64,000 bases of DNA, from the NCBI RefSeq assembly GCF_001687335.1, contig NZ_MAGO01000010.1, positions 57,151 through 121,150 of the forward strand, in the 5' to 3' direction. Source of the DNA: Dissulfuribacter thermophilus (GTDB taxonomy: Bacteria > Desulfobacterota > Dissulfuribacteria > Dissulfuribacterales > Dissulfuribacteraceae). Below, in pieces: positions 27,577 through 34,112 of the stretch; position 1 is the first letter of the stretch, and the number at the start of each line of letters is the position of its first letter. The position numbers and the translations under genes are program-made. Under the pieces are notes generated by a model. It was not told the DNA's origin. It made no database searches and worked only from the letters and a program-made list of their open reading frames with translations.

Positions 27577-28641
27577 CTATTTTTGTTTATCATTTATAAT
27601 TTTTTTAAGGAAGTAATCTACTGTAAGATCCAACCCTTTATCAAGCTCATACTGAGGCGTCCAGCCTAAAAGGTCTCTAGCTTTCGTGGTACTTGAATAA
27701 TTACGCCTTACGTCACCTAAACGTGGTCGCCTGTGTACAACTGTAATGTCTTTAACTCCATATTTTTTGAGTATTCCAATCAACTTTTCAGAAAGTTCAA
27801 CAACCGTGGTTTCAGCATTTGAAGCAATCTGAAAAATTTCGCCGCCAATATTCTTTTTGATAGCAGCCAGCCAAATGGCCTCAATAAGATCGTCAATATA
27901 TATGAAATCTCTTGTCTGCTTTCCATCCCCGTATATTTCTAATTCTTCACTATTAAGTGCTCGCTTAATAAACTTGGCTACCACGCTACTTTTATGCCCC
28001 GATCCGGGCCCATACACATTTCCAAAACGCAATGCCACTGTTTCTACTCCATACGTACGGTAATAGGCAGAGCAGTAACCCTCGCCTGCAAGCTTACTTG
28101 CACCATATGGAGAAACCGGATGGGGTGCCAATTCTTCGTGAATTGGTGGATCCACTTCCCCTACCGGAGCTCCGCTTGATGCAAACACAAACCGCTGGAC
28201 AGAATTAAGCCTAGCTGCCTCTAGATAATTCAATGTACCAATAACATTCGTCATGCAGTCCATACGGGGATTTTCCACTGAAGGGGCCACGCCAGTATTG
28301 GCGGCCAAATGTACGATGACGTCCATGCCTTGGGTAACTTGCATGGCGAGTTTTTCGTCCAGTATATCGCCAACACAGAGCTCAACAACTGTATTAGGAC
28401 TCAGGACAGAGTGTTGAAGACTGAGTGAGGAAGGGGATATTTCGGTAAAATGGCATACACGGGCAAGGTCCTCGCGGCTTCCAACTGATAGGTTATCAAC
28501 GACTCTTACAAAATGCCTCCCTTCTTCGACTAATCTCTTGACAAGACTTGTACCAATAAATCCACAGCCGCCTGTTATCAGCCAATGAGTTGGCTGTTTG
28601 GACTGAGGACTGAGTGAGGAGGACTGAGTTGTAATGTTCAT
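27577..28641 (-). CDS. GalE-like NAD-dependent epimerase with heptamer-derived insertions
   Basis: A 354-residue extended SDR of the UDP-glucose/UDP-glucuronate 4-epimerase group. GGCGFIGTSLV (about 24-34) binds NAD, FASSGAPVGE holds the catalytic Ser, and SPYGASKLAGEGY the Tyr/Lys pair. Two stretches look foreign: residues 2-17 (NITTQSSSLSPQSKQP) and about residues 70-86 (SPSSLSLQHSVLSPNT). Both are encoded by degenerate gactgag/ctcagtc heptamers (28601-28629 and 28399-28434), and both keep the frame. The start at 28641 overlaps the upstream IVP stop by ATGA, with GGGAG as ribosome-binding site. The substrate sugar is not determined. Confidence 0.88.
   Translation of the reverse strand: MNITTQSSSLSPQSKQPTHWLITGGCGFIGTSLVKRLVEEGRHFVRVVDNLSVGSREDLARVCHFTEISPSSLSLQHSVLSPNTVVELCVGDILDEKLAMQVTQGMDVIVHLAANTGVAPSVENPRMDCMTNVIGTLNYLEAARLNSVQRFVFASSGAPVGEVDPPIHEELAPHPVSPYGASKLAGEGYCSAYYRTYGVETVALRFGNVYGPGSGHKSSVVAKFIKRALNSEELEIYGDGKQTRDFIYIDDLIEAIWLAAIKKNIGGEIFQIASNAETTVVELSEKLIGILKKYGVKDITVVHRRPRLGDVRRNYSSTTKARDLLGWTPQYELDKGLDLTVDYFLKKIINDKQK
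28399..28434 (+). repeat. Heptamer repeat tract inside the epimerase gene
   Basis: Degenerate 7-bp units (gactcag, gacagag, gactgag) code in frame for an extra loop of the epimerase. Confidence 0.7.
28601..28629 (+). repeat. Heptamer repeat tract at epimerase N-terminus
   Basis: Four gactgag-type units form the coding sequence for the first residues of the epimerase. It lies 10-40 bases from the end of the IVP pseudogene. Confidence 0.75.
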
Positions 28642-29017
28642 TTTACGCTCCCTTTTTGCTTATAAATGGATGCTCTCTGGCCGCCGAGTTCCTGGGAAAG
28701 CTCAATTGCTAGGTTGTTAACTTGACCAAATTCTTCTTTGGATATGTAGCCTATGTCCAAAGCGACATTTAACCGTGATCTTACTTCAGCGCATAAGCCT
28801 TTCGCGATTACTACAAATTGATGAAATTCTGCCCTGCCTCCTCTTTCAAATCCTTCTGCTAAATTTGACATGACCGAAACAGTAGCTCTTTGTATTTGAT
28901 CACGAAACCCAAAATCTCGTGAAAACTCCTCTTTCCTAGTCAACTGATATATCTTTTTGTCATATCTCTGGCTTTTTGCCAGGCAATCAAATCTTCAAAT
29001 CTTGCAACTCTCCCCAC
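28638..29017 (-). pseudogene. Four-helix-bundle protein (IVP/S23 family), frameshifted
   Basis: The original reading starts near a GTG at 29017 with RFEDLIAWQKARDMTK, then switches frame within a run of five A where six would continue TKKIYQLTRKEEF. The rest, RDFGFRDQIQRATVSVMSNLAEGFERGG, is the IVP signature (four-helix bundle encoded in 23S rRNA intervening sequences and many other loci). So a one-base deletion has split an otherwise complete gene; the 3' part could still be translated alone. Flanked on both sides by ctcagtc-type heptamers. The frame could in principle be restored by slippage at the A run. Confidence 0.82.
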
Positions 29018-29020
29018 GCT

Positions 29021-29048
29021 CCCACTCAATCCTCAGCACTCAGTCCCA
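29021..29048 (+). repeat. Heptamer repeat tract, ctcagtc type
   Basis: Degenerate actcaat/cctcagc/actcagt units directly upstream of the IVP pseudogene on its strand. Confidence 0.7.
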
Positions 29049-29124
29049 AGAGTTATTTGGATCACATTGCCAGAGACATCTCTTCTTCTGCAACGGGTTT
29101 CCGCGAGTGCCAAGAATCGCCATC

Positions 29125-29310
29125 TCACAGAAAGCCGGCTTCTTCCAATACCTGTTCAAATGTCCCCATGCGCTGGCATTCTTCATAAAACAGCTCTATT
29201 GCTTCCTTGATAGATTCTTCTGCTTCTTTGATCGTATCGCCAAAACTTGATTCATTTATCTCAAGGGCCAGTGCTCGGTACTCTTTGGGACTTTGCTCAT
29301 TTCTCAACAC
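29125..29310 (-). CDS. HicB-family antitoxin-like fragment
   Basis: A 61-residue frame whose C-terminal 45 residues (INESSFGDTIKEAEESIKEA, GTFEQVLEEAGF) match small HicB-fold antitoxins of type II systems. The N-terminal MLRNEQSPKEY derives from the heptamer tract at 29303-29338, so the native 5' end is probably lost or replaced. The usual N-terminal strand of the domain (a YxAxxxxx start) is only partly kept as YRALALEIN. No HicA toxin is next to it. Likely a relic. Confidence 0.6.
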   Translation of the reverse strand: MLRNEQSPKEYRALALEINESSFGDTIKEAEESIKEAIELFYEECQRMGTFEQVLEEAGFL

Positions 29311-29338
29311 TCGGACCTCAGTACTCAGTCCTCAGTCC
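29303..29338 (+). repeat. Heptamer repeat tract, ctcagtc type
   Basis: About five degenerate units (ctcaaca, ctcggac, ctcagta, ctcagtc, ctcagtc) between the HicB-like fragment and the UDP-sulfoquinovose synthase-like gene. Confidence 0.8.
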
Positions 29339-29344
29339 TATTCT

Positions 29345-30493
29345 TTAGCCCCATTTGACTCCACGAAAAATCTTGTGTTTCTGGATATTACCTGCGTATT
29401 TTTCCACTTTTTCAAACATTCCATGTAGTACTTCCTCTGTTAAATAATGAGGTTTGAGGCCTAGATCCTTGAGGCCGGTGTATGTAGGATTATAGTAATG
29501 CTCTTCCTGTTCAACACGAGGATTTTCAACATTTTTGATCACAACATTGTGCCCGCGTTCCTTTCCAATTCTGGCCACCTTTTCTGCTAATTCATTTACC
29601 GTAAAAGTCTCTGTGATCTGGTTGAATACTCGAAGTTCCCCGGATCGAGCAGGATGCAACATAGCAAGCTCAACACAGGCCAAGGTGTCGCGGATATTGA
29701 GATATCCACGTGTCTGGCCCCCCTTGCCGTAGACGGTCAGAGGATACCCGGCCACTGCCTGGGTTATGAACCGGTTGACAACTGTCCCAAAAAGTTCATC
29801 ATAATTGAAAAAAGTAGCCAGTCTATCATCCAACTCTGTTTCTGGAGTCGAAAGCCCATATACTGGACCTTGCATGAGATCAGTTACTCTGAGTCCCCAC
29901 GTCCTAACATAAAACCATAAAAGGTCAGTGTCTTGAATCTTGGTGGTATGATATAATGAACTGGCCTGACGAGGAAAGAGAAAACGATCCTTTCTTCCCT
30001 TGTGCTCAATCTCGATCCATCCTTCCTCGATGTCGATATTGGGTGTGCCATACTCCCCCATAGTTCCAAGCTTGATGATGTGGCAATCAGGAACATTTTT
30101 ATGCACTGCCCAGGCTACATTGAGCGTACTCTGAAGATTGTTCATAAGGGTCAGGCTGGCAGCCCTATGATTCATCATGGAATATGGCGCAGACGGTTGC
30201 TCGGCGTAATGAATTACTGCTTCTGGTGCAAACGTTTCAAAGACTTCATTTATAAAATTCCAGTCAATTACATCACCAATGTATGATTTTATCTTATATC
30301 CTGAAACCGTATACCAAATACGGCATCGTTCATAGAGGTTTGGGACTTCATATAGTGGCTCAACATCTTCTTCCATGGCTAAACGCCGACGAAGATAGTT
30401 GTCGACAACTGTCACCTGATGACCTCTAGCGCTCAAATGCATGGCAGTGGGCCATCCAAGGTACCCATCCCCGCCTAAAATGAGGACACGCAT
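29345..30493 (-). CDS. UDP-sulfoquinovose synthase-like SDR
   Basis: The 382-residue protein belongs to the SQD1/Agl3 group, which converts UDP-glucose and sulfite to UDP-sulfoquinovose. The N-terminal GGDGYLGWPTAMHLSARGH and VTVVDNYLRRRLAME closely follow the SQD1 pattern, as do GTMGEYGTPNIDIEEGWIE and SSLYHTTKIQDTDLLWFY with the catalytic Tyr and Lys. GQTRGYLNIRDTLACVELA and QITETFTVNELAEKV complete the family marks. Related enzymes with other UDP-sugar products exist, so sulfoquinovose is likely but not proven. In this setting it would feed a sulfonated sugar into the polysaccharide rather than into lipids. Confidence 0.82.
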   Translation of the reverse strand: MRVLILGGDGYLGWPTAMHLSARGHQVTVVDNYLRRRLAMEEDVEPLYEVPNLYERCRIWYTVSGYKIKSYIGDVIDWNFINEVFETFAPEAVIHYAEQPSAPYSMMNHRAASLTLMNNLQSTLNVAWAVHKNVPDCHIIKLGTMGEYGTPNIDIEEGWIEIEHKGRKDRFLFPRQASSLYHTTKIQDTDLLWFYVRTWGLRVTDLMQGPVYGLSTPETELDDRLATFFNYDELFGTVVNRFITQAVAGYPLTVYGKGGQTRGYLNIRDTLACVELAMLHPARSGELRVFNQITETFTVNELAEKVARIGKERGHNVVIKNVENPRVEQEEHYYNPTYTGLKDLGLKPHYLTEEVLHGMFEKVEKYAGNIQKHKIFRGVKWG

Positions 30494-30515
30494 CAGTTTG
30501 CTCCTTTACCTTCTT

Positions 30516-31607
30516 CTAACCTGGCCAATAGCGTTGGTCAGGATGATTACTTAAATTTGCCTCTAACAAGCGATTTTGCACTAGGAAATTACGCAACTCT
30601 TCCTTGCTCAAGATAGGTTCGCTTGCGGAAATATACGGCTTTTTTATTTTTTCATCTAGCAATTCAGGATAATCATACGTGATATTGCGGTAAATGCATC
30701 TGAATGCGGGCAACACCACAAAATATTGAGGCAGCTCCAAAGAGCGACGGGTCTCCTCTAAGCTCATTAACTCCTCATACATCTTTTCGCCTGGTTTAGT
30801 GCCAATAGTTACTATATCAATTTCTTCTGGACGATGGCCATATTTGGGAGATAGCTCCTCAATCATAACTTCAGCCAAATCCTTTATACGAATAACAGGC
30901 ATTTTTGTTATGAACACCTCGCCGCCTTTAGCTAAGGCTACTGAATCGATAACTAGCCGCACAGCTTCCTCTATGCTCATAATAAATCTGGTCATATCAG
31001 GATGGGTGAGGGTTACAGGCCCCCCCTTACGAATTTGTTCATGAAAGATAGGAATAACTGATCCCCTAGAACCGAGCACATTACCGAAACGTGTTGAGGC
31101 AAATATGGGACCTCCTTTTGTCTGATTGCTATTTGCAGCGGTCATAAGGCGTTCGCCCATCAATTTAGAAGTGCCCATCACACTGGTGGGATTTACTGCC
31201 TTATCCGAACTGGTAAAAATAACCTTTTCCACCTCACATTCACATGCTGCCTCTATAATGTTTTGCACGCCCAAGATATTAGTTTGCACTGCCTCATATG
31301 GTGAACGCTCGCAGAGAATCACATGTTTAAAGGCGGCAGCGTGGAAGACAATGTCCACACCCTGCATCTTCCTTCGTAACTTGTCACGATCCCGAACATC
31401 TCCCAAAAAAAATCGAGCCTTTGGATTGCTGATAAACCGCTGCTCTAGAAAAAACAATTCACTTTCGTTATTATCTATTCCAATAACTTCAGCAGCCTGC
31501 AGTTCATCTCTGAGTAATTGCCTTACCAATTCAGAGCCTACAGTACCACAAGCTCCAGTAACTAAAATTCTTTTTCCTGCAATCATATCAATCTTTTCCT
31601 TTTTCAT
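30516..31607 (-). CDS. Soluble UDP-sugar 4,6-dehydratase (FlaA1/PseB-like)
   Basis: A 363-residue SDR without membrane helices. VTGACGTVGSELVRQLL (about residues 17-33) binds the cofactor, AAAFKHVILCERSP and FTSSDKAVNPTSVMGTSKLM form the active site with Ser, Met and Lys in place of the usual Tyr, and RFGNVLGSRGSVIPIF the substrate side. It is a short relative of the 4439-6358 protein. PseB-like enzymes invert C5 while dehydrating UDP-GlcNAc; which product forms here cannot be told. It is upstream of the sulfoquinovose synthase-like gene in the same transcript. Confidence 0.9.
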   Translation of the reverse strand: MKKEKIDMIAGKRILVTGACGTVGSELVRQLLRDELQAAEVIGIDNNESELFFLEQRFISNPKARFFLGDVRDRDKLRRKMQGVDIVFHAAAFKHVILCERSPYEAVQTNILGVQNIIEAACECEVEKVIFTSSDKAVNPTSVMGTSKLMGERLMTAANSNQTKGGPIFASTRFGNVLGSRGSVIPIFHEQIRKGGPVTLTHPDMTRFIMSIEEAVRLVIDSVALAKGGEVFITKMPVIRIKDLAEVMIEELSPKYGHRPEEIDIVTIGTKPGEKMYEELMSLEETRRSLELPQYFVVLPAFRCIYRNITYDYPELLDEKIKKPYISASEPILSKEELRNFLVQNRLLEANLSNHPDQRYWPG

Positions 31608-32235
31608 AATTAAAGGGTACTTATATCTCGCATTTAGCTGAAGATATTAACATTATTAAATGCGAAAAAGAACTATAAGACATTAAAACTATTAATATAA
31701 ATATATAAATACAAACTATTTTTTCAGAAATTTTAGTTGGCAATTATAAGAAAAATATAAAGGCCAAAGAATTTATTTTTAAAATTTGGATTACATTATG
31801 ATAGACTACCGCCATTCAGGTGAAAACTACCTATAATTCACCTGTACAAAGCTATTTAAGCACTAAAATTGTTACAAACTACAACACACAAAAATGGCAA
31901 CACGGAATTGCCATCTTTGTTTTTCAATTCCTTATTCGAGCAATGTATCTCTTATGGATTACCCACCTCAACGAAGATAGCCCCACCTCTTCCCATTACA
32001 ACAACCACTTCTGGTTACAGCTTAGTCCATAAAATATATTCTAGGTCTTTTAAAAATCGTCAAGATAAAACCCAATAAATTTTACCACTCTTTTCCAATG
32101 CTTATAAATTACAATGCCAAGCTAGCAATTTATGCATAAAATTTCACAGTTTCTTTTATACTAAGGCACCAACCGAACATGAAATAGCCTATCTCAAATA
32201 CTCAAATTACTTGCAACACGCTTACATAATTTGGC
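31608..32235. other. 628-bp AT-rich spacer, no gene seen
   Basis: No credible ORF or structural RNA. It is strongly AT-rich and lies between wzz and the polysaccharide operon read on the minus strand, so it probably holds the promoter of the 31607-to-3425 transcript. No JUMPstart/ops element was recognised. Confidence 0.5.
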
Positions 32236-33165
32236 CTATTCCTTTAATTTCGCCCTGGCATTTTCTATGTATTCAAGAAAAAATACAAAAAATATACTGA
32301 TAAAAAATGCTGATATTGTACTTACTGTGCATATCATTGCCCTTTTGGGCTTAACTTTTTTATTCTTATCAGGGACTATTGGAGGATCCAGTACCTGGAA
32401 CCCATAATACTTTTGTGCCATTGCAAAGGTCCGCCGCTCTATTTCTTTGGCGAGAGAGGCATAAAGTTTCTCTTTTAATAGTGGATCACTGGTCTTCTTA
32501 ATTTCTTTTTGAAAAAATTTGATATTTTCTCTGGAGTCATCCAGGGTTCGCTGCCTAAGGGTTTCACTCAGCTCTTGAATCAACCATTCTACAAGTTGTT
32601 TGGCAAATACGGGGTCTTCATGTTGAATTGCTACTTTAAGGGTTCCAAGCTTTTTGTCATAGTTGAGATGCAAAATGCCAATTATAGCGTTATATCCATC
32701 CTGTAAGGTTGGGGCCTTTTCAGGATCTTTCCATTGTTTTATCTTTTCATCCCAGCCGTCTGGGAATAGCCTTGGGAGGAGATTCTTTTCCTTTATGAGG
32801 CCCATAATCAATCTTTTGCTCTTTAATATGGACTGCATCTCCTCAATAGAGCCGCCTCCTCCAATACCAAGTTCTGAGGCAACCATGCCGCCTATACCAC
32901 CCAGCGCTCCTAAATTTGGTCCTTTGGATTCTCCTCTGGGGATAATCACCGCATCTGATTGATAAATATTTGGCATGAGGAGAGTTATGATCACTGAAAG
33001 CACTGCTGCAAATATGGTAAAGGAGAAGATTATATACTTTCGTTTCAACAGGACCTTGAAGAGCTCTATTAGGTCTATTTCATCCTCTTCAAATGCCTGG
33101 GGAGGAAAAGGCGCCAGATAAACTGGCTGAGGCTCTACGTTTTTGTTCTGCTTTTCTTTCTCCAT
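32236..33165 (-). CDS. wzz: Wzz-type polysaccharide chain-length regulator
   Basis: A 309-residue polysaccharide co-polymerase. Two membrane helices (KYIIFSFTIFAAVLSVIITL near residue 34 and ICTVSTISAFFISIFFVFFL near the end) enclose a periplasmic domain. The pre-second-helix PPIVPDKNKKVKPKRAM is the Pro-rich motif of the family. A longer frame to 33222 adds residues encoded by heptamers; ATG at 33165 with a GAGAGCCAAGG region upstream is preferred. A C-terminal tyrosine kinase domain is absent. Confidence 0.9.
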   Translation of the reverse strand: MEKEKQNKNVEPQPVYLAPFPPQAFEEDEIDLIELFKVLLKRKYIIFSFTIFAAVLSVIITLLMPNIYQSDAVIIPRGESKGPNLGALGGIGGMVASELGIGGGGSIEEMQSILKSKRLIMGLIKEKNLLPRLFPDGWDEKIKQWKDPEKAPTLQDGYNAIIGILHLNYDKKLGTLKVAIQHEDPVFAKQLVEWLIQELSETLRQRTLDDSRENIKFFQKEIKKTSDPLLKEKLYASLAKEIERRTFAMAQKYYGFQVLDPPIVPDKNKKVKPKRAMICTVSTISAFFISIFFVFFLEYIENARAKLKE

Positions 33166-33187
33166 CCTTGGCTCTCTGTAGTTAGTT

Positions 33188-33358
33188 TTAGGTAGAAGGT
33201 AGAAGGTAGAAGGTAGAAGCAAGCTCTAAACATTTTACATAAATTGACTCATACTCTCGCGGTTCAATAAAACCTAAGTTTTTGGCTATTTCTAGTTGGG
33301 TTTCCAACTCAAATTTGGAATAGGGAGAAGGGAGAAGGCAGAAGGGAGAAGCTTTCAT
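33188..33358 (-). CDS. Fourth, truncated IVP tail copy
   Basis: A 56-codon frame starting ATG at 33358 inside the ATGA overlap of the preceding mini-ORF. It reads SPFCLLPSPYSK then ETQLEIAKNLGFIEPREYES as in the other copies, but after KCLEL the C-terminus is replaced by heptamer-coded residues (ASTFYLLPST). Whether any protein is made is unknown. Confidence 0.5.
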   Translation of the reverse strand: MKASPFCLLPSPYSKFELETQLEIAKNLGFIEPREYESIYVKCLELASTFYLLPST

Positions 33359-33540
33359 TTGACCCTCCCTAATTTATTAATTAAGCTACTTATCATCTTT
33401 TCTAGCTCTAAACATTTTAGGTAAATTGATTCATACTCTCGAGGTTCAATAAAACCTAAATTTTTGGCGATTTCTAGTTGAGTTTCCAACTCGAATTTGG
33501 AATAGGAAGAAGGTAGAAGGGAGAAGGTAGAAGCTTTCAT
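33355..33540 (-). CDS. IVP C-terminal mini-ORF, third copy
   Basis: A 61-codon frame. The first 14 residues (MKASTFSLLPSSYS) are encoded by agaagg-type heptamers. The remainder, KFELETQLEIAKNLGFIEPR onward, duplicates the last 47 residues of the intact gene at 33719-34081. Its ATG overlaps the stop of the preceding copy by ATGA, so translation could be coupled. Only the last two helices of the bundle are present. Confidence 0.55.
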   Translation of the reverse strand: MKASTFSLLPSSYSKFELETQLEIAKNLGFIEPREYESIYLKCLELEKMISSLINKLGRVK

Positions 33541-33722
33541 TTGACCCTCCCTAATTTATTAATTAAGCTACTTATCATCTTTTCTAGCTCCAAACATTTT
33601 ACATAAATTGACTCATACTCTCGCGGTTCAATAAAACCTAAGTTTTTGGCTATTTCTAGTTGAGTTTCCAATTCAAATTTGGAATAGGGAGAAGGTAGAA
33701 GGCAGAAGGGAGAAGCTTTCAT
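33537..33722 (-). CDS. IVP C-terminal mini-ORF, second copy
   Basis: Built as the third copy: a heptamer-coded start (MKASPFCLLPSPYS), then the duplicated tail with only scattered changes. Its ATG overlaps the stop of the intact IVP gene by ATGA. The close identity among copies indicates recent amplification. Confidence 0.55.
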   Translation of the reverse strand: MKASPFCLLPSPYSKFELETQLEIAKNLGFIEPREYESIYVKCLELEKMISSLINKLGRVK

Positions 33723-34081
33723 TTGACCCTCCCTAATTTATTAATTAAGCTACTTATCATCTTTTCTAGCTCTAAACATTTTACGTAAATTGATTCATAC
33801 TCTCGAGGTTCAATAAAACCCAAATTTTTTGCGATTTCTAGTTGGGTTTCCAATTCGAATAAAGAACCAATTGATATCTGCAAAAATCTTGTGAATTCTT
33901 TAGAACTATTTCGGCCCCTTCCTTCAGCGATATTACTTGGAATTGAAATTACACTTCTTTTTATTTGTGAGGACAAACCATAAACTTCCTCTTTTGGGAA
34001 AATAGAAATCAACTTATACACATCTTTTACCAATTCCATACCCTTTTGCCATATAACTAAATCTTTGTAACTATCCGCCAT
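33719..34081 (-). CDS. Four-helix-bundle protein (IVP/S23 family)
   Basis: A complete 120-residue member of the family named after proteins encoded in 23S rRNA intervening sequences; it also includes the Avd accessory protein of diversity-generating retroelements. The family marks YKDLVIWQKGMELVKDVYKL, PKEEVYGLSSQIKRS and SIPSNIAEGRGRNSSKEFTR are all present. Molecular function is unknown; Avd binds RNA with a reverse transcriptase, but no RT is in this window. The gene lies between the exporter and wzz genes, has agaagg-type heptamers on both sides, and its 3' end has been amplified downstream. Confidence 0.88.
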   Translation of the reverse strand: MADSYKDLVIWQKGMELVKDVYKLISIFPKEEVYGLSSQIKRSVISIPSNIAEGRGRNSSKEFTRFLQISIGSLFELETQLEIAKNLGFIEPREYESIYVKCLELEKMISSLINKLGRVK

Positions 34082-34084
34082 CTA

Positions 34085-34112
34085 CTTCTCCCTTCTACCT
34101 TCTCCCTAACAC
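34085..34112 (+). repeat. Heptamer tract, agaaggt type
   Basis: Inverted agaagg-type units (cttctcc, cttctac) between the exporter stop and the IVP start, matching those in the tandem array on the other side. Confidence 0.8.

Larger units (their letters stand above)
33188..33870 (-). repeat. 182-bp tandem repeat: IVP 3' end plus heptamers
   Basis: Three full steps and a partial one. The equivalent stop codons lie at 33719, 33537 and 33355, exactly 182 bases apart. Each unit holds the last helices of the IVP gene followed by 4-5 agaaggt-type heptamers. 182 is a multiple of 7 but not of 3, so the reading frame shifts at each step. Confidence 0.9.

Noticed and set aside
33166..33222. Longer start for wzz
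   Set aside because: The added residues are encoded by heptamer repeats and no ribosome-binding site precedes the earlier start.
33188..33870. CRISPR array
   Set aside because: The 182-bp units are adjacent copies of coding sequence with heptamers, without unique spacers.
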